A stretch of 64,000 nucleotides of DNA from Pleurotus djamor (lineage: Eukaryota; Basidiomycota; Agaricomycetes; Agaricales; Pleurotaceae), in assembly GCA_029747585.1 (NCBI GenBank), contig JAPEVF010000199.1:1-64000 (forward strand). The letters run 5' to 3'. Numbering within the stretch: position 1 is the first letter of the stretch; each line of letters starts with the position of its first letter. Of this stretch, positions 18,952 through 30,529 are shown one piece after another. The translations under genes were made by a program, and so were the position numbers. Below the pieces are notes generated by a model that worked only from the letters and a program-made list of their open reading frames with translations, did not search any database and was not told the origin of the DNA.

Positions 18952-20598
18952 ATGGNGACTGAACCCAGCGAGACGTCTCNCAACATCCCTAGAATCAATA
19001 CCGACATACTCTATCATATCTTCTACCAACTNAACGACGCGCTTCATGTCGACNGGGATGAGTTCAAAGGAGAANGTTTGCCGCTCAGCTGGGCTCAGAT
19101 CACTGGCGTTTGNAGGGAGTGGCGNGATGTTGCGCTCTCTCATGCTGCCCTTTGGACTTGCATNGATCTGAATAAGCACGAGCTGGCCANNACNATGATC
19201 NGTCGTGCTCGAGATAAACCTCTGCGCTTGTACTACAGATACCCAAGCTACGACCGGGCGAACCCACCGCTTCCTTCCCAAGACAAGGAGATCTGGGCTC
19301 TGATGATGGGCCCGATGCTGCCAAGGGTAGAAGAGATATACGTCTCAAACATATCTGCGGCCGGGTTCTTCGCATTNCTACTCGATGACGAAACATTGCG
19401 CTCCGCGCCAATACTGAAGTCTTTCCGACTCTTTCACGACAGTACGGCCGGCCTCACTATGGATGAACGCTTCACCTGCGTTCCCTTCGACTTTCTCTAC
19501 TGGTCAATGCCTATGTTGCGTCNCTTAGAGCTACAAGGCTTCGTCCACGCAATCTGGTGGGATCCCGTTCGTCTACCCAACCTCCGGCATCTTGAGCTGT
19601 CCACATGCGATGGTTTAACCCTTGAGATGAATCCATCACAGTTGATTCACACTTTAGGTCAGATGCCTCATCTCCACACGATGACTTTAAAGAACGTCGA
19701 GCTCGCGAGCTACGAAATTGGCTTGGTGCCACGCGCTGAGCTACCGGAGCTCAAGTCGTTGTCCATACACACGCAGCACACCAAAGTCCTCCTCCTTCTT
19801 CATTACATCCGGCATCCCTCCGCTACGGACATTTCCATCAAGTGCTTTGGTATCCACGATGAAGCGGTCGATTTGCTCCTGGACACCGTCCTTTCAAACA
19901 GGGCGATTTCGTTTTCAAACCCTTCTCGCATCGTAGCCTCTATCGGTACCGCTTTCCACNTCAAGGCATTTCACGGTGGAAATGATGATACCCTCTTTGA
20001 AATATCTCTCCAACATCAGCGTGGCATCAACCAGCCGTATTTCTCGCTCGACACATTCGGCGAGCTCCTCCAGATTTTGAAACCACAGGAGTTGGATCTC
20101 GCGGTCTCACTTGGGTTCCAGGATGCGACCATCCAGGAATGGGTGGACTTTTTCCAGTCGTTCGGCCCGGACTGCCAGCTCGCTCTGGCATGCTGCTGCT
20201 CAACCACCTTCCCTAACATCATACGCGCTCTGTCCCGCCTGCCCGCATCGAATCACCTCCAAAGCGTAATGCTGGTTCCGTTGGCACTCAAAATATTTTA
20301 CCCGGGCTATGATATACGCAACGAATCCCAGGGGACAGACGCTCTCGTCACTTGCCTCTATGAACTGCTTACCTCAGCAAATAGTTCATACCACGTAGCA
20401 TTCGAGCCGCAGCTTTCAACTGATGCGAAGAAGATCGCACTTACGTTGAAAGAGTTACTGAACGACGATCTCTTGAAGTGGGAGGAAGTTGGAACCTTCT
20501 TCAAACTAATTCATGGATCAGACACTGGATTAGCAACGGATAAATTTCTTTCTGATCGTTTGGTAGCCTTAACGCTGTCCTGCTTTCTCTGGAAGTAG
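18952..20598 (+). CDS. F-box/leucine-rich-repeat-like protein
   Basis: About 548 residues from the ATG at 18952. The N-terminal segment (NIPRINTDILYHIFYQ ... WAQITGV..EWxDVALSHAALW) is the degenerate F-box typical of the large F-box families of mushroom fungi, followed by irregular leucine-rich segments such as LPNLRHLELSTCDGLTL, MPHLHTMTLKNVEL and LPELKSLSIHTQHT. F-box proteins recruit substrates to SCF ubiquitin ligases through Skp1; the substrate here cannot be guessed. It is a single exon with several ambiguous bases. The frame is open upstream of 18952 to the gap, so an earlier start is possible, but this ATG gives the usual start-to-F-box distance. Confidence 0.8.
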   Translation: MXTEPSETSXNIPRINTDILYHIFYQXNDALHVDXDEFKGEXLPLSWAQITGVXREWXDVALSHAALWTCXDLNKHELAXXMIXRARDKPLRLYYRYPSYDRANPPLPSQDKEIWALMMGPMLPRVEEIYVSNISAAGFFAXLLDDETLRSAPILKSFRLFHDSTAGLTMDERFTCVPFDFLYWSMPMLRXLELQGFVHAIWWDPVRLPNLRHLELSTCDGLTLEMNPSQLIHTLGQMPHLHTMTLKNVELASYEIGLVPRAELPELKSLSIHTQHTKVLLLLHYIRHPSATDISIKCFGIHDEAVDLLLDTVLSNRAISFSNPSRIVASIGTAFHXKAFHGGNDDTLFEISLQHQRGINQPYFSLDTFGELLQILKPQELDLAVSLGFQDATIQEWVDFFQSFGPDCQLALACCCSTTFPNIIRALSRLPASNHLQSVMLVPLALKIFYPGYDIRNESQGTDALVTCLYELLTSANSSYHVAFEPQLSTDAKKIALTLKELLNDDLLKWEEVGTFFKLIHGSDTGLATDKFLSDRLVALTLSCFLWK

Positions 20599-21296
20599 TC
20601 CAGCATTGACTAGAGTACAGTACGATGTAGCGCGGCCAAGTACCTGATAAACCTTCAGCCCAATCCACCGTGAATGGCTCCCCTTTCATTGGATTCGCAT
20701 GGCGTGTCAACCGAACAGAAACAACCCCGGGCCCGTCTCTTCTCGCAGAGTAAAGCTATTTGACAGGGGACGACTCCTGAAGTCCCTGACGAATTTGAGT
20801 CCCGCCGAGTTTGGATCCACGAACAAGAAACATCCCTTTTCTCAACCACGCCACGATTTGAACGGTTAGGTTATTTCATTCTCTACAGAAGGGTACCTAC
20901 TAAGCTTCTCCCACCATCACTTCCTTCGATGTGAACAAGTTACGCGAACACCAGGTCCTGAGCTTCCGCTGACCACTTGGCACTCATCTCGCTGCTTGTT
21001 CGCCTTGTACACTAGGTCAGCCGACTCCATGAGCACGCTCAAGTATCAAGAATTTGGCTCACGCAGTCATAGCTCAACCGAACAGAAGACATACCGTTCT
21101 TCTCCTGCACCAACAACATATGGACACAATACTCTATCGACGGTGATGGCCATGTCTTCGTCATAAGTAGAAGCCGAGGAAAGAATATAACCGTATGGAC
21201 AATGTATCCCCATAGGTCTGTCCGTGCATCACCCCTTGAAAGCTCACAGTATAAAGCACCGTATTTCGGTCAGCAAAGTCTTCTAGAGAGCTCAAT
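20599..21296. other. Intergenic, no supported gene
   Basis: Short open frames only on both strands, none with recognisable protein character. Probably the 3' UTR of the F-box gene and the promoter of the next gene. Confidence 0.5.
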
Positions 21297-22400
21297 ATGG
21301 ATATCACATCTCGCCAGTCACCCCCTCCGGAGGACGAGGACGCGAACACGATTCCACCGCCAGAGGATATTGACGAGAACGAGGCATTGGGTGAGGCCCC
21401 CGTAGCAAGATTCTTCAATGGGCTCAGGCCTCCGCCTACGTTGTTGCACTCGACGCAGTAGGTGTCATCCAATCTCGGAATCCAAACCTCAGTTGAATGT
21501 CATTCATTATCAGATCATTTACCCCATTCACCAACCAACACCTCCGCTGGGGTTCAACGACAATCCACACTTTCTCTTGGAGCATTGACGCCTACATTTA
21601 TCCCGTCAATGCTTGGGCTCACGGTGAGGGCGACTTTACCGCACGGGGTGGCAGCGTCATCGTTGTCCTTGTGAGCAACATACCGGGTACTGTCCACGGT
21701 GGTTGGGTCAGAAATCGATTCTGTCAATATAATATAAGTATGCGCACGGGTGCTGGCTCCGGTCTCCCTTCAAATGCCGCCCCCCGCACAACAAATCATC
21801 AACCACATGCTACCCCGTACGATCAATACAGTGGCTGGATTCGCAGATGTTAGTAGCCTTCTCAACTTTAGTCACTTACAACGCAGCCATTGACTCATCC
21901 CTTACAGATCCAATTTCATATTCTGAGCCGATGCATCTTTTCCTCAATGGTGTTGAGGATACCCAAACCTTTGATGCACAGTATCAGGACGCTGCGCAAA
22001 TCCATCGAGGGGAGCTACGGACTTTACGTGGATCACCTACTTCCGTTGAATGGGAAGTCGAGATTTGGCATGTATGTCGCCTACTAAGTAATGAGTCTGA
22101 ATTGAAATCTAACCGTCATACTTAATTAGCCACTGCAAGCAGACGCCTTCCGCTTGACCTCAATTGCAGTGTTCGGTTTTGACACCCTCAGTGAAGCGAC
22201 ATTTGGTAAGCCTTTCGTGTACCTCGCACTGAGTCTCTAATCATGGCCATCGCAGACTTGACCGTGAGGGGCCTGGTCAGGAATGTAAGCTTTGATGCTA
22301 AGATATGAGAATGAACATTTTTCGCTAACATCCGTCATCCCAGCAATTTGTGCAGGAGGTCAAAGCATCGATCACGGTCGACGCGCGATTCAACAAGTAA
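21297..22400 (+). CDS. Conserved-looking multi-exon protein of unknown function
   Basis: I do not recognise the family. The start MDITSRQSPPPEDEDANT is acidic and Pro-rich. A GTAGGT donor joins it to an aromatic-rich exon (LRWGSTTIHTFSWSIDAYIY). Later exons read MPPPAQQIINHMLPRTINT, PISYSEPMHLFLNGVEDTQT, then VEWEVEIWH and PLQADAFRLTSIAVFGFD, with a final exon ending VKASITVDARFNK before TAA at 22398-22400. At least four introns have standard sites (for example after IWH with GTATGT and AATTAG, and after RN with GTAAGC and CCCAG). The exon joining around 21670-21775 is unresolved. The consistent splicing and amino-acid make-up argue for a real gene of roughly 240 residues. No signal peptide or membrane segment is evident. 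Confidence 0.6.
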
Positions 22401-22948
22401 TGGGAGATAACAGGCTCGCCGCCTCTTGGTCAGATGAGCTTGATAACTTGNNNNGAATAAATGTAACGGAAATACTTCCTCAAAAATGCTCGCAATATAT
22501 ATCTTCAACGGGCGGCTTCTCAGAACGTAGTATGCACCGCACAATGCTTACAGTATGATGAGGACTCTAGGAGAAAGTCCCTGAAGCTCCTGTCAGGAAT
22601 CCGTGGACAACGGGAAAGTTCCAAACGATCCTGTGATCCCCTCGAACCACCGTTCTTCCCTCCCTCTCCTTCCTAGCCCTCACAAGCCGTAGCACTTATC
22701 TACGTGCACCTATCACGCCAGACTCAAGATTATGACTTACAAATTTACGAGCCACGACTTTGCAATGCGCATGGCTGGTAAGTATCCCCGTGGGCCGCCA
22801 AATCGACAAACCAACAAGTGGTCAGGGTCGGTTTTATAACGGGGGCAGTATGGATTCTGGGCGTTCCGATGAAACTTTTTGAAGCTGTGTGACCCATGCA
22901 GCACATTGGCGCTTCACTACTGCTTCTTCCTTACCAACCACCTCCGCC
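22401..22948. other. Intergenic region upstream of the NLR
   Basis: No supported gene; a four-base ambiguity lies at 22451-22454. An ATG at 22732 is an alternative NLR start but does not read into the conserved N-terminal exon. Confidence 0.5.
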
Positions 22949-25900
22949 ATGAGACTGATGCAAAGCAAGCACCCAAGCGGTCCCATGGGCGTACCCCCAC
23001 CTCGACGGAAAAGCTCGGGATTTCAACTGGAGAAGGGGATTGGAATCGACCATGTCAAGGTTGGCATGAAGATGTGTGCCAGTCTCGCTGAAGGAATTGA
23101 CTTTCCAGGGCTGAAAGGAGCGGCTTTCCTCGCCTATGACATTGTGGAAATCGCGGATGTATGTCTCGATGGTCACTCCAAGTTTAACGTTCTGACTTCA
23201 ATCTTTTATTACAGACGGTCAAGACGAATAAGGAAGACTGTCGGGCTGTGGCAGAATATGTCTGGCGGCTGATCGACGCGCTAGTTGACTCTTCTGCCCG
23301 TACCAAGAATATGGTGGCCAACAGTCGACTGATGGAGGATGTCAATAGACTCGGCAAGTGAGTGGAACAGTCAATTCCTACGATCTCCCCTCATGGAGTG
23401 CGTCAGGGATCTTGAGCGGATCAAATACATCCTCCAGTTGGTCGCGTCCCGGAAACTTATATGGCGCATTTTCTATCACGAAGCCGACCAGAAACAAATC
23501 TCAAGGTGCAAAGATATGATTGAATCCAGTCTTCGCGTCTTCTCAGTACGTGATCCCTCGTCCTTGCTACGTATCTGTCATTGAAGGGATTTTCTAGGTA
23601 TACACGGGAATTCAACTTCGTAACGATGTTTATGAACTCAAGCTTCGTCATGTACGTTTCTGCAATGGCTGAACACTCTGCGTATGGGGGTTTCATGCTG
23701 TTTGAAACGTGTCGTCCCCCGGTCTGTAGCGCAGAGGGGCCGATCCCCGTGAATGATGCTCGGTGCTTACTCTTTTCATCACTTTAGACGTCAGACGGCG
23801 ATCCAATTCTCACCAAGTAGGCCCAATCTCTTTCGATAAATTGCAATTTTGCTAACCACTACCCAGCGTGCAGATATCTCGCGTACCTCCTCCGAGACCA
23901 CGCGTCTTCGTTGGCCGCGATCATGTCGTCAGCGAGGGAGTGAACGTCATTCGTACATCCTTGGCTAAGGGTGCTGGTGCCAACATTGCCATTCTAGGGA
24001 CTGGTGGTATTGGCAAGACGTCCCTTGCCCTCGCACTACTACACGATGCCGAAGTCCAAACTCACTTCAACGGAAAGTGCTACTTTGTCCCATGTGATGC
24101 CATCACCAGTGTCAGTTCCTTAATCCATAGTATTCTCCAAGTCCTCGACTCTCCTCCTGGTGCCGTCACCGATCTCATTTCCGCCCTCCACAACTGCCTT
24201 GAATCACCCGACCCCATGATGCTCATTCTTGACAACTTCGAGACTCCCTGGTACGAATCTACGTCTCGTACCCAGGTTGAGTCTGTTGTTGCGAGAATCT
24301 CCGCCATCGCCAACGTAACTCTCATGCTCACTCTTCGTGGTCTGGAGCTTCCTTCAGAGATACAATGGGTGACTTTACCCATCCGCACTTCGCACGGACT
24401 TCCTGCTCTGTCCCCGGAGGCCGCAAGAGAAGCATTCTGGGCCCATAGCGCTGCACATCCTGCCACCGATCCCGATTCTAAGAAAGCATTGGATACCCTC
24501 TTGGAAGAGCTCTCTTACGTCCCCCTTGCCGTCAAGCTAGTCGCTCACGCGGCTGGAAAGCACCAGACACCTGAGATGCTCCTCAAGCGTTGGCGAAAGG
24601 AACGAAACGCTCTCGTCGAAGCCCACGGGGAAAACCATGACCACCTCACTAGCATCGACTACTCCATCACCATGCTCGTCAACTCCCCCATCCTTGTCAA
24701 CGAGAAGGATGTCAAACAGTTTCTAGCTCTGCTGGCGAATCTACCTGATGGTATACCGGATTGGACGAAGAATCTCGAGTTGATGGCTCCACGTTTCCCG
24801 AACCATATGCGTCTTGCTGATGTTGTGCAAATCGCGACATTAGTGTATCCAGATAGCTCGGGGACATTGAAGATGCTCTCGCCTATCAGGCATCATATCC
24901 TGGACCACTATACCCTTGCTGCAGATCATTTGGCCGCTCTGGAAACCTATTACATCACCTTGGTGAACAAACACGCAGCAAGGTCTGGGAGTGGACTCAT
25001 CACCGCCGTCCACATGTTGTCGCCCCACATCAACAACATCATGAGCGTCATCCGATACGCTTTGCGCAAGCATCCGTCTAAAGTGCTGATCAACGTGACG
25101 TTGAAGATGTCTTACTTCCTCTACGAAGTCAGGCCGACTTGCGACCTTCTGGAGCAAATGGTCAAAGTCTTGGACGTGGTGGACATGGCCGAGATGAAGC
25201 CGGTTGCGTACCATGTTATGGGCGACATGTGGTGTCGGGAGGGCAAGTTTGCGGAGGCTCGGGTGAAGCTCGACACCGCTCATGATCTTTTCCTACAAGC
25301 TGGGAACGAGAATGGGCAGGGACAATGTCTTCAGAGCCTAGCAGAGCTTTGTCTACGTGAGAGCAAGTACTCCGATGCCGAAGCCAAGATCCACGAAGCA
25401 CTTGCTCTCTACGAGCAGATCAAGAGCCCCCTCGGTATTGCGCAATGTCAAAGAAGTCTCGGAGAACTGCTTTTCAGTAGCGATCGCTATCCAGAAGCCA
25501 GGGAGAGCTTTGAGAACGCACGCAAGAAATTCGAGAAAATCGAAGACCAGTTCGGGATCGCTCAGTGTCTAAGGGGTCTCGGCGAAGTTGAGCGTGTTGA
25601 GGACGAATATGCGAAGGCGCGAGAGTTACTAGAGAGTGCCCACACAGAATTCAAGAAATTGGGAAATATGTATTGGCAAGCGCAATGTCTGAAGAGCCTT
25701 GCGGACGTTCTGCTACGGGAGGACGAGTACACCGAAGCCAGCCAGAAAATCCAAGAAGCTCAGACCCAGTTCGCCAAAATCCGCAACCCACTTGGGATCG
25801 CCGAATGTCATCAAACCCAAGCCGAGCTTCTACAACTCGAAGACAAGTACCTCAAAGCCAAGGAGCTCTTCACCATCGCGTATAAAGAGTTCAACAAGAT

Positions 25901-26561
25901 CGGTACTCCTTTAGGTGCAGCGAAGTGTCTGAAGAGCATCAGCGAGATTCTGGTCGCGGAAGACGACACCCTCGAAGCACGACAAACGCTAGAGAAAGCG
26001 CAAACCCTCTTCAATAAGATCGAGAAGCCCTTCTACAACGCACAATGTCTTCAGGGCCTGGGCGAACTCCTCGGAATGGAGGAGAAATACCCCGAAGCCG
26101 AGGCGAAATTGAAGGAAGCCGTCGAGCAATTCGTCCAACTGGATAATCAGATTGGAGAGGCTCAATGCCTGAAGTCGCTAGGGAATATCCTCCAGCTGGA
26201 AGACAAGTACGATGAAGCCAGCCAGGTGCTCGAGCGGGCGCTGTTTCTTTTCGACGACATCGACGATCGACTGGGTGAAGCACAATGTCTACGCAGCTTC
26301 GCCGAGATCCTCCGACTGCAGGAGAAGTACCCAGAAGCCCACGTCAAAGTGCAGGAATCATACGAACGCTCCCAAACAATCGGCGATATTCTCGGTGTTG
26401 CCCAATCCTTACAAGTCTTGGGAGAAATTCTGCGTATGGAGGGCAAGGTTGAGGAAGCAAAGTCTAAGTTGCTCGAAGCTTTGAACTTGTTCAATGATAT
26501 TGGTGATGCTGCAGGTGCAGAGCAGGTCGATGAAACGTTGCTCTTGATGAAGGAAGGGTAG
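22949..26561 (+). CDS. NLR/STAND ATPase with MLKL/HeLo-like N-terminus, NB-ARC-type NTPase and eleven TPRs
   Basis: A fungal NOD-like receptor, a class linked to recognition of non-self and regulated cell death. Five short 5' exons (introns about 23159-23215, 23358-23409, 23546-23596, 23651-23788 and 23818-23866) encode an N-terminal helical region (GMKMCASLAEGIDFPG...) of the MLKL_NTD/HeLo-like type, predicted to be the executor. The large exon carries the phosphate-binding loop ILGTGGIGKTSLA (near 23992-24030), Walker B MMLILDNFETPW (near 24217-24252) and a GLPL-like motif LSYVPLAVKL (near 24511-24540). From about 25200 there are eleven 40-residue TPR units, each with an A-x-C-L-x-S-L-x-E-L core and an exactly 120-nt period. 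TPRs probably sense the ligand. The ATG at 22949 has a good context (CCGCCATGA). Executor and ligand roles are inferred from the family. Confidence 0.85.
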
Positions 26562-26894
26562 TGATTGTAACACGGACGGTATTTTTCCCTTGGGTTTCTC
26601 TTCACTCGGAACTTTCACGTTGCTTTGCGCTTGCTCTATTTTCCGTCTTTTTGGGCAATATACTTATATACATAATCATATCCAAGTACTTTACCCTACC
26701 AGCCTCAGAGTCAGTAGTCAGCTCCAACATCGAACATCTGCTGCTCACATCGACGGAAAGGCTCTTCGGACCTCGGCTTTTCCGGCATGGCTTCCCACAG
26801 TCAAGATCGTATTCTCACAGTCACACTGCATTTCTCACGGTCACAACTGCCTTTGCAGATCCGTTTCTCGCTTATCTTCCCCTAGAAACACCAT
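26562..26894. other. Intergenic between the NLR and PEX19
   Basis: AT-rich 3' region of the NLR followed by a CT-rich stretch ending in the context CACCATGG. No gene seen. Confidence 0.55.
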
Positions 26895-28129
26895 GGCCAG
26901 CGATTTATCCAAAAAGCCACGAGCGAAGGAAGATGATGATGACTTGGAAGACATCGACGGTTTGAGAATCTTTAAAGCCGTTAACTTGATCTGACGCGAA
27001 CTCTTGTCTGATGCCTATAGATGTCATATCGCAGTTTGCTCCAACGGGCAAAACTGATAATAACGCTGCAGCGGGTGGATCGTCCAAAGTAACTGCTTCG
27101 GGGACGGCACCTTTACCTACCACCACTGCTACTAGGGTCGGTCCGACGAGACCTCGACATAATACGCGCGTCGAAGACGCACCTCCGACGCAGCATGCCA
27201 AAGCAACTGGCGGAGGGCTCGAAGCACCGGCGGAAGAGGACGAAATTGCCGATGCGTTTGCACGGGAATTGTCAAAGGGCATGGAAAGCTTGATGCGAGA
27301 GCTCGTGACGGATAACTCAAGCGATCCCGACAAGGGAGAAGGCGCAGGCGAGGCCGACGAGGAAACAATGAAAAAAGCTTGGGAAGCTATGCTGGTGGAG
27401 GGGATGAATGGGTTGATGGATCCCGAAAACGTTGAAGCTGGTTCATCAAAACCATCTCAGGAATTTCAATCAAAGATTCGCCAGACTATGCATAAGATGA
27501 AGGAGCAGGACGAGGTGAGTCTACAGCCCTAATATTCCAATAATTACCACTGAGCTTCTTTGCGATTCTTTTCAGGGAGAAGCTACAGAGGAGTTTGAGA
27601 AGTTGATGAAAGAGTTCACGAGTAGTCTGAAAGGCGAGGGAGGGGACAACGAAGAAGAGCTTGCCGGTTTCATAGAGACTATGATGAGCCAGCTGATGAG
27701 CAAAGACATTCTCCACGATCCACTAAAGGAACTTGGCGAGAAGGTTCGTGCCATGAGTACTCAGAGTAACAGCCACCTAATTCGTCACAGCTGCCGGTGT
27801 ACATCAAGGAAAACTCTTCTAAACTACCCAAGGCCGACGTAGAGCGGTACGAACTCCAGCTCGCGGCTGTCCGCAAAATCGTATCTGTGTTCGACGACCC
27901 TGGATACGATGAGAATGACACCCAAACCCAGGTCAAGGTCGTTGAGATGATGACAGAGGTGAGTATACTCAAATACGTCCCCAAAAGTATCTTCGTTTAT
28001 CATCCTTACCGTCCTCTTTTATAGATGCAATCTTACGGCTCTCCCCCACAAGAGCTAATGGGCGACTTACCGACCGCGTTTGGCCAAGAGGGCGCCCCAC
28101 CATTACCCGAAGGATGCACGATAGCATGA
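26895..28129 (+). CDS. PEX19: Peroxin-19, peroxisomal membrane protein import receptor/chaperone
   Basis: Binds newly made peroxisomal membrane proteins in the cytosol and docks on Pex3 at the peroxisome. The N-terminus (MASDLSKKPRAKEDDDDLED) is the acidic, disordered Pex3-docking region. The central helical part contains ADAFARELSKGMESLM and EEFEKLMKEFTSSL, and the C-terminal cargo-binding domain contains LPVYIKENSSKLP and RYELQLAAVRKIVSVF, all recognisable Pex19 blocks. The protein ends in CTIA, a CaaX box, so farnesylation is expected as in other Pex19 proteins. Introns lie near 26952-27020, 27512-27575, 27740-27792 and 27958-28023. The ATG at 26895 lies in a strong context. Length is roughly 320 residues, normal for the family. 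Confidence 0.95.
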
Positions 28130-29034
28130 TCGCACTTCATTTTATAACGTCTCTTGTAATGTAAATGTATTTCCCTGAATAACTTGGTTAACACTCCTGT
28201 AGATTTGCTGAGCAAACGTAAACAGGTTTCCGACTCTATTCCCAGTTGCCCGTGTGCCTGATTTTGATTGAGCCCACACATCCACTTTCCTTGATCCAAA
28301 TCGTCTCGCCAAGTTGCTTCTATCTTCTATTGATCGCGAAACGCAACTGCATGCTCCCAACTCGCTAGGCTTCATTTTCTATGATGAATTATGCATCATC
28401 CACCGTTGACATTGGCTCTTCAAAATCACGCACCCGGAAAATATTTGGCAAATACCCCACAAAGGAAATGCGGGGTATGCGGGGGAAATGATTCCGCTTG
28501 GATGACCGGCACGGCAATCCGCTTAGCGACAATAGGAGTTAATCTATTTAAGCCCTAACTCTTCTCAGCGTCAGCTGGTTGCCTTCTTTCCTTTCCTGCC
28601 ATTGTTCACGACGTTCTCAGCGCTTCTGACTGTTCGGGAGGAACCCTGGAATGACCCAACGCTAGACATTGACTCCACCATCGCCCTTGAAGCATTGAGG
28701 TCGTCAACTCATCAGCACAAGACTACTAAAGCGGGTACAATGTTATCGGTTTGGGAATAGGTATCCTATTGCTGATGTAGCGATTGGTTCAAATATAGGA
28801 TCAGGCTGGAAGACATCGGCTAGCGTCCTTCTGAGCACACGCTCGCGACCCGGGACAATACGAAGACACATTGACTGAAGCCAGGGGTTCGTATATAAAT
28901 ACCTGGAATCACCCACGAAAGCATCAAGCTTACCCTTGCTTTGCAGTCTTCACCACCAATTTGGACCTCCCTTTTCGTTTTTCGACTAGAATCTAGCCTT
29001 TCTAGAGTAATCCGAACCATAGACGTTTGCAAAC
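28130..29034. other. Intergenic region, promoter side of the mitochondrial carrier
   Basis: No supported gene over 900 bases. A TATATAAAT box at about 28892-28900 could be the core promoter of the carrier, about 140 bases before its ATG. Confidence 0.5.
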
Positions 29035-30529
29035 ATGTCGTCACCACCAGCACCAATCACCCCGTCGACTCAGATCCCCCCGCCCAGTATACAGAAGAAG
29101 AAACCCTATCCATTTTGGCTGGGAGGTGAGCTTACTCGTCTTCTGCTGGACGGATGGATTGGAGCTGAGTCGATGTGGTTTGGGCGTTTGTAGGAGTTGC
29201 AGCGACGATCGCAGCATCAATCACCCAGTAAGTCCTATGATACCTACCCGATTTAGAATATCTCATCATTTCGCCCTCAAGTCCTCTAGATTTGACCAAA
29301 GTTCGCCTTCAGGCCTCTGGGGATAAACGTATGGTTGAAAGTATCAAGAAGACTGTCCGAACAGCTGGTGAGATGGGCTTCGCCTCGTGTGACCAGTGAA
29401 TTATACGTTTACTGATTGATGACGTATTTCTAGGCATGAGGGGGCTCTTTGATGGCATTTCCGGAACTTGGATGCGTCAGATGTCCTATTCCATGTGTCG
29501 CTTCTGGGCATACGAAGAGAGCAAGAAGATCCTTGGGGCAGGGAAGGACGCTCCTGCGTGGAAGCTTGGATTGGCTGGCAGTATGGGTGCGTTGCATGTC
29601 TTCTCATCAATGCGTGATNCCCCCTTACAATTTTGATTGTCCCCTAGCTGGAGGTATTGCCGGATTGGTAGGGAACCCTGGAGGTTTGTGCCCTTGTCCT
29701 CCGAGCAGACAATGGACAGTAACTGACGTTGGTTCTCTAGAAATCGTTATGGTTCGATTGCAGGGAGACTTCGCGAAGCCTCCAGAGAAGAGGTTCAATT
29801 ACAAGCATTGCTTTGATGCATTGTTTCGGGTACGTTGGTTTCTGGTAACCCGCCTCGTGCTCTGATAAGAATGCTGTGGTAGATGGTCAAAGAGGAAGGT
29901 GTATCATCCCTTGCTCGTGGTGTTGGCCCCAATGTCTTTCGTGCTGTTTTGATGAACGCATCGCAACTGGCTTCGTACGTCTCTTCGGTCATTAAGTTTA
30001 CCCAGACTCACCTTCCATTCCCCGTAGTTATGATTTCTTCAAGGCCGAACTTCTCAAATCAGGCTACTTTGAAGACAACATCGCCTGTCATTTCACCGCC
30101 AGTTTCGCAGCAGTAAGTTTGACATCGACTTGCATAATTTGCCACTAAAATGCAATGACATAGGGAACTGTGGCGACGACAGTTTGTTCCCCGGCTGACG
30201 TTCTCAAGGTTCGTTTCCCCATTTCCTATCATTCTCTTCCTTTCTTCACGTAGCCTTCTTGCAGAGCCGTATCATGAACGCTTCTGGACCTGGGTCTAGC
30301 GTACGTCCTTTCCATTCCTCGCATATTCACGTGCTAAGAACACGGTGATTAGTCTACGCTCGCCGTTATTCGCAGCTCCATGAAGAACGAAGGTCCGATG
30401 TTCATGTTCAAGGGCTGGCTCCCAGCTTGGACTCGTCTCCAACCCACGACGATCCTCATTTTCCTTACTCTCGAACAATTGAAGAATGGCGTCGATTGGA
30501 CGCGCAAGCAAGGCTGGGATGCTTTATGA
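29035..30529 (+). CDS. Mitochondrial carrier, dicarboxylate carrier type
   Basis: Inner-membrane solute carrier (SLC25) with three repeats. Carrier signatures appear once per repeat: THPLDLTKVRLQ (repeat 1), GNPGEIVMVRLQGD (repeat 2) and CSPADVLKSRIMN (repeat 3), each followed by the matching G-x-x-x-G segments such as GMRGLFDGISGTWMRQ and MFMFKGWLPAWTRLQP. The R(L/M)Q contacts and the -SYSMCRFWAYEESKK- region match fungal Dic1 proteins, which exchange malate or succinate for phosphate. About eight introns break the gene, and one n (29619) lies in an intron. The start MSSPPAPITPST has a short Pro-rich leader and no cleavable presequence, as usual for carriers. Dicarboxylate specificity rests on overall resemblance, so an oxaloacetate-type carrier is possible. 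Confidence 0.88.

Noticed and set aside
28740..28800. tRNA B-box-like GGTTCAAAT
   Set aside because: No acceptor stem or A box upstream.
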